Shown one piece after another: positions 50,507-57,649 of a DNA stretch of 64,000 bases (position 1 is the stretch's first letter; each line of letters opens with the position of its first letter). The translations under genes were made by a program, and so were the position numbers. The stretch comes from an uncultured Pseudomonadota bacterium (GTDB lineage: Bacteria > Pseudomonadota > Gammaproteobacteria > Burkholderiales > SG8-39). The stretch spans positions 62,001-126,000 of the forward strand of contig CAIXPL010000037.1 in NCBI GenBank assembly GCA_903921325.1. The letters are read 5' to 3'. The notes beneath the pieces were generated by a model. That model saw nothing but the letters and a program-made list of their open reading frames with translations, was not told the DNA's origin and ran no database searches.

Positions 50507-52255
50507 TTACGAATGACTTCCTGAGGCAATGATGCGAGGCACATCCACCGTTCTCAACGGCACACGTTGCCGCGCGCGCAGCCAGCGCGCCACCACCTCC
50601 CATACGGGTGGACCATCGGCACCGTCGGCGACAGGTGCCCATCCGGCCACCCGGTAGCGGGCATCAGCATCCATGGGCTTGCCCGCCAGGCGAAGCGAGC
50701 TGATGCGCGCACCGGCGGCGGCCTGCGGATCAATCGTGTAACTCATGCCACCGACCCGCACCATATCGCCACCTTGCTGATAGTACGGGTCCGGGTTGAA
50801 CAGATTATCGGCCAGATCCTCCAGGATCGCCTTGATCTGTGCGCCGGTGAGTTCCTGTACGGTGGTCTGCGGATAGGTGATCGCGGTCTGCGCGAGCAGC
50901 GCTTCCATGGTGATCAACTCGCCGGGCAACAACGCGGTACCCCAGCGAAATCCGGGTGAAAACGCGATCTGGCAGGACTGCGTCTCCATCAGCGCATCGA
51001 GAATCAGTTGATCGAAACTGCCATTGAAATTGCCACGCCGATATAACAGGCCCTCGGTCTGGGCGAGCGGCTCGCGCAACTGCGCCAGATAGGGTTCGCG
51101 AATGCGCGTGATCAAGGCCGACATGGCCGCGTCGGCTGGCAGCAAATCAGGAAACACCGGCAGCAGCCGATAGCGAAAATCGCTCAAGCGCCCGGCCGGA
51201 TTCAATTCAAGGTCAAGGCAACCGAGAAATTTTCCGTTCGACCCGGCATTGGTCACCAAGGTGCGGCCACCGCCGTTACTGACTATTACCGGCTGGGGCA
51301 CCGCGTCATGGGTATGCCCCCCCAGAATCACATCGATGCCGGTGACCCGGCTCGCCAGCTTGAGATCGACGTCCATGCCGTTGTGCGACAGCAGCACCAC
51401 GGTACGCGCGCCGGCCGCGCGAGCATGCGCCACCTGTTTCTGCAGGTTTTCTTCCTGGATGCCAAAGGTCCACTCGGCAACGAACCGGGATGGATGCGCG
51501 ATCGGCGTGTAGGGAAACGCCTGACCGATGATGGCCAGCGCCTGCCCGCCTACCTCATGCAGGCGATAGGGTTCAAACACCGGATCATCAAAGTCGCGCG
51601 TGAGTACATTGTGGGCGAGAAATCCGATGCGATCGCCAAAGCCCTTGGCAATGATTTCGCGCAGCCGCTCCTCACCGTAGGTGAATTCCCAGTGTCCGGT
51701 GGTGTAGTCAACCCCAAGTTCGCGCAGCGCCTGCACCATGTCCTCGCCACGGGTCCACAGCGAGGTCGCAGTGCCCTGCAGGGCATCACCGCCGTCGAGC
51801 AGGAGGCTGGCCGGTTGATCAGCACGCAATCGGCGCACCAGAGTGGCAAGATGTGCCATGCCCCCCATGCGGCCATACAGCGCGGCGGCATGTTCAAAAT
51901 CTATCGATGTGAAGGCGTGCGCTTCGCGTGTTCCCGGGCGAATGCCGTAATAGCGCAGCAGCGCCTTGTCGGTGAGATGCGGCGGATGACCACGCGCGGC
52001 GCCGGCCCCCAGGTTCATCGAGGGTTCGCGGTAGTACAGCGGCAGCAACTGGGCGTGCAGGTCGGTCAGGTGCAGCAGGCGCACGCTGCCAAAGCGTGGC
52101 AGCGCGTAATACTGCATGCCACCGCGCGCCGACCCGGCCCGATGCGTCGCCGACGGTGATGCGCCCCAGGCGGCACCGGCCATCAATCCCGGTGGCAGAC
52201 CATGGACTGCTGCCAGGCAGAGTGCCTGGATGAAGTCGCGTCGATTGAGCGCCAT
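50507..52255 (-). CDS. soxB: Thiosulfohydrolase SoxB
   Basis: 582 residues. Tat signal peptide (NRRDFIQALCLAAVHGL) and a 5'-nucleotidase-like metallophosphatase fold with two manganese: LTDLHAQLLP, DGGDALQG, TGHWEFTYGEE, LSHNGMDVD and GGHTHDAVP give the metal ligands. SoxB hydrolyses sulfate from the S-sulfonate carried by SoxY in thiosulfate oxidation. The frame extends to 52381; MALNRRD is the start that yields the Tat leader. Last gene of soxY-Z-A-X-B; 17 bases after soxX. Confidence 0.96.
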   Translation of the reverse strand: MALNRRDFIQALCLAAVHGLPPGLMAGAAWGASPSATHRAGSARGGMQYYALPRFGSVRLLHLTDLHAQLLPLYYREPSMNLGAGAARGHPPHLTDKALLRYYGIRPGTREAHAFTSIDFEHAAALYGRMGGMAHLATLVRRLRADQPASLLLDGGDALQGTATSLWTRGEDMVQALRELGVDYTTGHWEFTYGEERLREIIAKGFGDRIGFLAHNVLTRDFDDPVFEPYRLHEVGGQALAIIGQAFPYTPIAHPSRFVAEWTFGIQEENLQKQVAHARAAGARTVVLLSHNGMDVDLKLASRVTGIDVILGGHTHDAVPQPVIVSNGGGRTLVTNAGSNGKFLGCLDLELNPAGRLSDFRYRLLPVFPDLLPADAAMSALITRIREPYLAQLREPLAQTEGLLYRRGNFNGSFDQLILDALMETQSCQIAFSPGFRWGTALLPGELITMEALLAQTAITYPQTTVQELTGAQIKAILEDLADNLFNPDPYYQQGGDMVRVGGMSYTIDPQAAAGARISSLRLAGKPMDADARYRVAGWAPVADGADGPPVWEVVARWLRARQRVPLRTVDVPRIIASGSHS

Positions 52256-52272
52256 GATGCTTTGAGCGTGAC

Positions 52273-53037
52273 TCAGCGCTGATTGACTGGCGAGGCCGGA
52301 TCGACCAGCAGTGCAACCAGATCGCGAATCTGCTCCTGAGTGAGAATGCCGTGCGCGCCAAAGCGCGGCATGGCACTGCACGCGCGCGAGGACTGCGGAT
52401 TGTAGATCTTGGCGTAGACCAGCCGCTCCAGCTCACCGCGCGGCAGTTGCTCGCGCAGGCGGCCGTAGCCAAGCAGGCTGGGGCCGATCGTGCCGTAGGC
52501 GAGCTCGCGCGCTGATAACTGATGGCAGGCGTAACAGTTGCCACCGGCGGGGGCCTCTGGCGGATCGCTCCATTGCCGCCCAACCCCTGATTGCGCCACC
52601 CGCTCGCCGCGTTGCCAGTCGCCCGCCGCCAGGAATTGCGCGCTGGGCCAGGACACCTCTGCCGCCGCCGCACGTTCAATCTGTTCAGCGACCGCGGCAC
52701 TGACCGGCTGGCCGGTGACCTCGGCCTCGGAACAGAGTCGTTGGACATCGTCCTGCTGCAACCGGTCGAGTCCTACTGCGCCGCGTGCAACAAACGAGGA
52801 TTGAAGGGCTGTGCGCGCGAGGGCGGAATCTTCAGGCTGGCGCGCCGTCGCCGCTGTACCGGCCGCTGACAGACCACCGGCTGCCCCACCGCCAGCGGTC
52901 GCACCCGCTGCGGCATTGCTTCCACCGGCCGCCGCCCCAAGCGAGCCTGCGCACGCTACAAGCGCGCCGAGTAATCCGAGCGCTGCCACCCAGGCGAGTG
53001 CGCGCAGCGCGGTGATGCGAACCGGTGTCGTGCCCAT
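52273..53037 (-). CDS. soxX: Sulfur-oxidising cytochrome SoxX
   Basis: 254 residues. Heme motif CYACH with the SoxX-type context GGNCYACHQLSARELAYGTIGPSL and the later region SRACSAMPRFGAHGILT, whose methionine is the likely axial ligand. SoxX with SoxA attaches thiosulfate to SoxY. Longer than usual: the signal region carries a lipobox-like LVAC, and a spacer of about 35 Ala, Gly and Thr residues precedes the folded part, so the protein may be a lipid-anchored SoxX. The stop of soxA is one base before its start. Confidence 0.92.
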   Translation of the reverse strand: MGTTPVRITALRALAWVAALGLLGALVACAGSLGAAAGGSNAAAGATAGGGAAGGLSAAGTAATARQPEDSALARTALQSSFVARGAVGLDRLQQDDVQRLCSEAEVTGQPVSAAVAEQIERAAAAEVSWPSAQFLAAGDWQRGERVAQSGVGRQWSDPPEAPAGGNCYACHQLSARELAYGTIGPSLLGYGRLREQLPRGELERLVYAKIYNPQSSRACSAMPRFGAHGILTQEQIRDLVALLVDPASPVNQR

Positions 53038-53038
53038 G

Positions 53039-53923
53039 CTAGCGCTTTACCCCAGGTGCGTTCATCTCGGCACCGCGCGCATTGTTGGCCAGATAGCTCA
53101 TCAGCGCGATCGAGGCCGGTGACCCAAATATCAGTTGTGGAAAACGCTGCTGGCGAAAGCAGTCGTTCAAACGCCATTGCAGGGTACGCATCTCGCCCTG
53201 CGACACCCGGTAGGCAGGCCAACTGGCGTAGACCGGGCGCGCCTGCGCCGGCTCACTCAGGTTTGGCAGCTCTTGCAGCCGGATGCGGCGGCCGGTCTCG
53301 CCATGGCAACTGGAGCAGGAGAAATCGTGCGTGCCACCGCGCTGATAAAAGAGCTCGCGCCCGACCCGATAGGCGGTTTGCTCGGCAGGGTGCGCGAGCG
53401 GCGGATTGATCGCGAGTCCGCGCGATTGCGCGGCAATCCAGGCACTCAGTGCCTCAAAGGCCGAGCGGCGCGGACCATCGCCAAAGGTCTCGCGCAGCAG
53501 TTGATCGCGCGCGAAACCTTGCAGCGTGACCATGCAATGAAGCAGGCGCGTTTCCAGGTCCATCACCTGTCCGACATCGGCAAACCAGCGCGGCAACCGG
53601 GCATAGGCACCGGCCACGACGCCCGGCCCTGCGCCGAGGTCGCAGCGCTCAAGGGACACCTGCCGCGGGCCACGCACTTCATTCCAGAGTGCCTCACCGC
53701 GGATTTCCCACAGTTCGCCCGGGCTGCTGTCGGCGACCGCCTCACGGTATTGTTCGATGGCCCGGCCCGTGTCGTTCGCTGCGGGTTGCGCCGACGCCGA
53801 CGGCGTCAATCCACCGCCCGCCTGCGCTGTGCCAAGCGGTTGCGCGACCGCCAGGCTCACCGCGCCGAGCAAAATACCAGCGGTCAGTGCCGTGCGACGC
53901 AGCACATGCCAGCAAACGACCAT
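53039..53923 (-). CDS. soxA: Sulfur-oxidising cytochrome SoxA (single-heme form)
   Basis: About 294 residues with a signal peptide (TALTAGILLGAVSLAVAQ). Only one heme motif, CSSCH, occurs; the N-terminal heme of diheme SoxA is replaced by a cysteine pair (SLERCDLGAG and RLLHCMVTLQ), as in other single-heme SoxA. The active-site cysteine, which carries the persulfide, lies in RLNDCFRQQRFP. SoxAX joins thiosulfate sulfur to SoxY. The frame opens at 54160, inside soxZ; MVVCWHV gives a proper signal peptide, but no ribosome site is obvious. Confidence 0.93.
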   Translation of the reverse strand: MVVCWHVLRRTALTAGILLGAVSLAVAQPLGTAQAGGGLTPSASAQPAANDTGRAIEQYREAVADSSPGELWEIRGEALWNEVRGPRQVSLERCDLGAGPGVVAGAYARLPRWFADVGQVMDLETRLLHCMVTLQGFARDQLLRETFGDGPRRSAFEALSAWIAAQSRGLAINPPLAHPAEQTAYRVGRELFYQRGGTHDFSCSSCHGETGRRIRLQELPNLSEPAQARPVYASWPAYRVSQGEMRTLQWRLNDCFRQQRFPQLIFGSPASIALMSYLANNARGAEMNAPGVKR

Positions 53924-54005
53924 CTGTTCATTGAACGCAGTGCGCACCGGTCCCCGTCGCGCGGTGCCAGGGCGCGCCAGGCCCCATGTTGCCGCTATTG
54001 GCTGC

Positions 54006-54320
54006 TCAGGCACTGACGCGTGCTTCGTCAGTACGCCGTTCACCGCGGGTGTCGACCCAGGTGATTTGAATGGCATCGCCCACCTTCGCACCGGTGAAAC
54101 TGAACTGCAGAACTGGATTCTTGGACACCGCCGGGCCCCAGGTGGCGCTGAACACGACACGACCGTTGCTGGTGGCGGTGACCCGGTGAATGAACCAGGC
54201 CGGTATCAACTGACCGGTGGCGTCCTTGCGCTGACCGGTTTCCATCTCATGACTCATGAGCACGCGCACGACGCAATGCTCGCCCTCCATGCGGGCGCGG
54301 ATACGCATCGGATCAGCCAC
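54006..54320 (-). CDS. soxZ: Sulfur carrier subunit SoxZ
   Basis: 104 residues, an all-beta SoxZ: MADPMRIRARMEGEHCVVRVLMSHEMETG at the start, then ATGQLIPAWFIHRVTAT and FSFTGAKVGDAIQITWVDTRGE. It forms the heterodimer with SoxY that carries the sulfur intermediates. Its start overlaps the soxY stop by eight bases, a usual arrangement that couples equal synthesis. Confidence 0.97.
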   Translation of the reverse strand: MADPMRIRARMEGEHCVVRVLMSHEMETGQRKDATGQLIPAWFIHRVTATSNGRVVFSATWGPAVSKNPVLQFSFTGAKVGDAIQITWVDTRGERRTDEARVSA

Positions 54321-54792
54321 CGCAGCCTCCGATCGTCACTTTGATTTCATGGCGGGCAACCAGCACTTTGCCCTCCTGTTTGATCAGGGCATACACAAAC
54401 GAGGACTCACCCAGTTTGAAATTGGCTCGAAATGAAGGATCGGTGCCGGGCAGCACTTCGTACAGGGCAGCCATCGGATTGGGATTCTTTTCAATCAGAA
54501 TTCCGATCGATTCAACTTTGGGCAGCGTGGTGCTGATCGCGATCGGCACCACCATGCCGTTCTCGGCGATGTCGGGCGTATTGCCCCAGGACACCTCCTG
54601 GGTTTCCACCATGGCCGCTCCGCCCAAGGCGCGCACCGCCTCGCGCACATTGCGCGCGGCAAACACCCCTTGCGCCCAATCCTGAGTCGGCGCGCTGGCC
54701 CCCGCCACTTGTGCGAATGCGTCAGCCCAGGGCGCACCCAGGCACAGTGCCAGGCCCGCGCACTGGATGAAACCTCTGCGAGTATCGTCCAT
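54313..54792 (-). CDS. soxY: Sulfur carrier protein SoxY
   Basis: 159 residues: Tat-like leader (TRRGFIQCAGLALCLGAPW), a beta domain, and the C-terminal swinging arm ending VTIGGCGG, whose cysteine carries sulfur intermediates. The first ATG is preceded by AAGGA with a six-base spacer; the frame start at 54795 is a GTG one codon earlier. It is the first gene of soxYZAXB and faces the sulfite dehydrogenase genes across a 139-base intergenic region containing a palindrome. Confidence 0.97.
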   Translation of the reverse strand: MDDTRRGFIQCAGLALCLGAPWADAFAQVAGASAPTQDWAQGVFAARNVREAVRALGGAAMVETQEVSWGNTPDIAENGMVVPIAISTTLPKVESIGILIEKNPNPMAALYEVLPGTDPSFRANFKLGESSFVYALIKQEGKVLVARHEIKVTIGGCGG

Positions 54793-54817
54793 CACCCTTC
54801 CTTTGTTACGGACCGCA

Positions 54818-54838
54818 CCGGGCGTATTTTACGCCCGG
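54818..54838. promoter_or_regulatory. Perfect palindrome between soxY and the sulfite dehydrogenase gene
   Basis: CCGGGCGTA, a TTT spacer and TACGCCCGG form a perfect 9-base inverted repeat 26 bases upstream of the soxY start. Its centre includes TAAAAT on the minus strand, which could be the soxY -10 box. A dimeric regulator bound there could block or control both divergent transcripts. It is too short of T and too far from a gene end to be a terminator. Confidence 0.55.
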
Positions 54839-54931
54839 ATGAAGGCGCGCGGCCGTCTGCATCACCTGCCAACAGGCTATAGTCTCCGTTCCACTGTCCG
54901 GATGACAAAACGGGTAATCAAAGGAGACATG

Positions 54932-56164
54932 ATGAGTCGATCTCTCGATTCCGCACCAACGCGGCGGCGTTTGCTGGGCGGTCTGGTTGGTAGTGCGGCG
55001 CTCGCCAGTCTGGGGGCACCGATGCGGGCGGCGCTCGCCCAGTCAACGATAGAGCAGCCCTTCGCTAACGGCCGGCGCAATTTGGTCGCCTACCCCGAGA
55101 AGCGACCGCTGATCGTTCTGACCTCGCGCCCTCCGCAGCTTGAGACCCCGTTTGAAATTTTCAATGACGGCTTGATCACGCCGAACGATGCATTTTTCGT
55201 GCGCTATCACAATGCCGGCATACCGACGGTGATCGATGCCGATGCGCATCGAATAAAAATCTTTGGCAATGCGGTGGGCAAGCCCTATGAGTTATCGCTT
55301 GCTGCACTGCGCAGCGAGTTCCGCTCGGTTGAGCTGGTTGCGGTCAATCAGTGCTCTGGCAACAGCCGCGGATTGTTCAATCCGCGGGTCACCGGAGGAC
55401 AACTGGCCAATGGCGCCATGGGCAATGCGCGCTGGCTCGGCGTGCCCCTCAAGGATGTGCTCGCCCGTGCCGAGCTGAAATCGAGCGCACGCGAAGTGAC
55501 GCTCAACGGACTGGATTTTGCCCTTGCGGGTGGCGGCGATTTCGTCAAGTCGCTACAGGTGAACCACGCGATGGACGGCGAGGTGATGATTGCCTACCAG
55601 ATGAATGGTGCCGACATCCCGGTACTCAATGGCTATCCGGTCAAGCTGGTGGTTCCTGGCTATTACGGTACTTATTGGGTCAAGCATCTGTCTGAAATCG
55701 AAGTGGTCGATCAGTCGTTCGAAGGCTTCTGGATGAAGCCGGCCTATCGGGTTCCCGACAATGACTGTGCCTGCGTTGATCCGGGAACCGCGCCGGCGGC
55801 AACCCGCCCGATTGGCCGCTTCAATGTACGCTCGTTTATCACGTCAATCGGCGACGGGGGGCGACTGCCGGCCGGAGCTGACGCGCTGATCCGCGGTATC
55901 GCGTTCGACGGTGGTCAGGGCATTCGCGAAGTGGCTTATTCCGTCGACGGCGGGCAGAGCTGGCGCGAGGCGCGTCTGGGCGACGATCTGGGGCGTTACT
56001 CGTTTCGTGAGTTCACGTTTGGCTTCAAGCCAACCCGCGGCAGCTACGACCTGCGGGTGCGGGCATGGAATCGATCGGGGCAGAGCCAGCCGATGGAGGC
56101 GCTGTGGCAGCCTGCCGGATATATGCGCAATGTGGTCGAGTCGGTCAGGGTTACCGCGGCTTGA
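54932..56164 (+). CDS. Molybdenum-containing sulfite dehydrogenase, SorA/SoxC type
   Basis: About 410 residues: twin-arginine leader (TRRRLLGGLVGSAALASLGA), then a sulfite-oxidase molybdopterin domain with the cofactor cysteine at Cys141 in VNQCSGNSRGLFNPRV and HRIKIFGNAV, followed by the C-terminal dimerisation domain (IREVAYSVDGGQSWREARLG). It oxidises sulfite to sulfate in the periplasm. AGGAG five bases upstream supports the second of two adjacent ATGs. The gene next to it encodes a small one-heme cytochrome, as in SorAB, and not the two-heme SoxD expected with SoxC, so I favour SorA; the family is close to SoxC. Confidence 0.85.
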   Translation: MSRSLDSAPTRRRLLGGLVGSAALASLGAPMRAALAQSTIEQPFANGRRNLVAYPEKRPLIVLTSRPPQLETPFEIFNDGLITPNDAFFVRYHNAGIPTVIDADAHRIKIFGNAVGKPYELSLAALRSEFRSVELVAVNQCSGNSRGLFNPRVTGGQLANGAMGNARWLGVPLKDVLARAELKSSAREVTLNGLDFALAGGGDFVKSLQVNHAMDGEVMIAYQMNGADIPVLNGYPVKLVVPGYYGTYWVKHLSEIEVVDQSFEGFWMKPAYRVPDNDCACVDPGTAPAATRPIGRFNVRSFITSIGDGGRLPAGADALIRGIAFDGGQGIREVAYSVDGGQSWREARLGDDLGRYSFREFTFGFKPTRGSYDLRVRAWNRSGQSQPMEALWQPAGYMRNVVESVRVTAA

Positions 56165-56175
56165 GGAGCAGCGTC

Positions 56176-56532
56176 ATGCATCGAGATGAGTCAATGAACC
56201 GAAGATCAGCACGGCTGGCAGCTGTCCTCATGGCGCTTTTGTTGGTAACGGGACAGGCGGCTCAGGCGTCATCGAAATCGATCACACTGCCGCCGGACGG
56301 GGTCACGCTCAAAGCCAGCGATTTGCCCGGATATGCCAAGGCACAGGCAATCTGCGCAGCCTGCCATTCAGCCGAATACATGCAGTTTCAACCGCCCAAC
56401 GCGGCGCGGCCTTATTGGGAGGCGATGGTGAATCGAATGAAAACCGTATTCAAGGCACCGATAGACGACGCCGACATACCGCTGATCGTCGATTATCTCG
56501 CGCAGACCTACGGTAATCAGCGCGCCCATTGA
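56176..56532 (+). CDS. Small monoheme cytochrome c, sulfite dehydrogenase subunit (SorB-like)
   Basis: 118 residues with a signal peptide (AAVLMALLLVTGQAAQAS) and a single heme motif CAACH in ICAACHSAEYMQFQPPN. The pattern PYWEAMVNRMKTVFKAPI and IVDYLAQTYG match SorB-type small cytochromes that take electrons from the molybdenum subunit. GGAG eight bases before the ATG; it follows the molybdenum gene by 11 bases. Electrons probably go on to a soluble cytochrome c and the cbb3 oxidase downstream. Confidence 0.88.
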   Translation: MHRDESMNRRSARLAAVLMALLLVTGQAAQASSKSITLPPDGVTLKASDLPGYAKAQAICAACHSAEYMQFQPPNAARPYWEAMVNRMKTVFKAPIDDADIPLIVDYLAQTYGNQRAH

Positions 56533-56603
56533 CCGGCTCCGGTTGCACAGGCGCAACGCTGCGCGCCTGTGCACCGTGCCCGAACGCGGTCAGATCCGCG
56601 TGC

Positions 56604-57593
56604 TCAGCGACGCACCGCGATCACGACCTTGCCCAGCTGCGCATCCGAGCGCATATAGTCAACGGCGGCCGGCAGATCGTTGAAATCAAACACCCGGTCC
56701 ACCGCGGGAACGATGCTGCCATTGGCCACCAGCGGCAGCACCTGCGCAGTCAGCCCGCGAATGGTTTGCGCACGCTGCTCGGCACTACGCAGCTTGTTGG
56801 ACACCCCGAACAGAACCAGGCGCTGCTCATGTAACAGACCGATGTCGATGGTGGCCTCCATCGTGCGGTCCACGTAACCGACCATCGCCACACGACCCTG
56901 AAAGCCGCACGCCCGCATGCATTCGGCAAACACGGTGCCACCGACGTTGTCGATAACGAGATTGGCGCCGCGGCCTTGGGTGATCCTGTGTACTTCCGCA
57001 GCAAAATCCGCCTTGCGGGTAAGGATGCCGTGGTCCATGCCGAGTTTGGACAAGCGTTCGAGTTTGGCCGCAGAACCGGAGGTGCCGATGACGGTCGCTC
57101 CGAGCGCTTTACCTAATTGGACACAGGCCACACCAACACCGGACGAGGCACCGGTGACGAGCAGCGTGCCGCCTGAACGCAATCCGCCTTGTTCCACCAG
57201 CATGTCGAAGGTGACCGCAAAGACGAGAGGAAAGGCCGCTGCGTGAATAAAATCGGTGCTTGCCGGCACCGTGATGGCTTCGGCATGGTGAATGCGCGCA
57301 AACTGCGCAAAGCCTCCCTGCGCGCGCCCCATCACACGATCACCGAGGGCAAAGCCGCTCACCTGGGCACCCAGAGCAACGATGACACCCGCCGCATCGA
57401 TTCCGGCTGGCCGCGCTGTGGCATTGCCATGCAGTCCGACACCGGCGATGAATTCGCCGCGATTCAACGAGGCCGCATGCACTTCGACCAGCACATCGTG
57501 ATCACCGGGCACTGGCTGGGCTGTCTCGCGCTGCTCGATCGTCGGCTGTCCGTTGACGATCGTCATCCACCAAGCCTTCATTGTCTGCTCCAA
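56604..57593 (-). CDS. Zinc-type medium-chain dehydrogenase, quinone oxidoreductase family
   Basis: 329 residues of the MDR superfamily without the catalytic zinc motif. PAGIDAAGVIVALGAQVSGFALGDRVMG and LLVTGASSGVGVACVQLGKALGATVIGTSG form the substrate and NADPH sites; ANLVIDNVGGTVFAECMRA follows. It probably reduces quinones or enones. It may start at MKAWWMT, 12 bases in. It is divergent from the cco genes; its 5' end overlaps the open frame upstream of ccoI but not the chosen ccoI start. Confidence 0.87.
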   Translation of the reverse strand: MEQTMKAWWMTIVNGQPTIEQRETAQPVPGDHDVLVEVHAASLNRGEFIAGVGLHGNATARPAGIDAAGVIVALGAQVSGFALGDRVMGRAQGGFAQFARIHHAEAITVPASTDFIHAAAFPLVFAVTFDMLVEQGGLRSGGTLLVTGASSGVGVACVQLGKALGATVIGTSGSAAKLERLSKLGMDHGILTRKADFAAEVHRITQGRGANLVIDNVGGTVFAECMRACGFQGRVAMVGYVDRTMEATIDIGLLHEQRLVLFGVSNKLRSAEQRAQTIRGLTAQVLPLVANGSIVPAVDRVFDFNDLPAAVDYMRSDAQLGKVVIAVRR

Positions 57594-57649
57594 GTCCTCG
57601 ACCGGAACGGTCGCGCGCCGATTCTAGTCGGCCGATCGCGCATGCGACA

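Noticed and set aside
53039-54160. Long form of SoxA starting inside soxZ
   Set aside because: The added 79 residues are out-of-frame soxZ sequence; the signal peptide begins at MVVCWHV.
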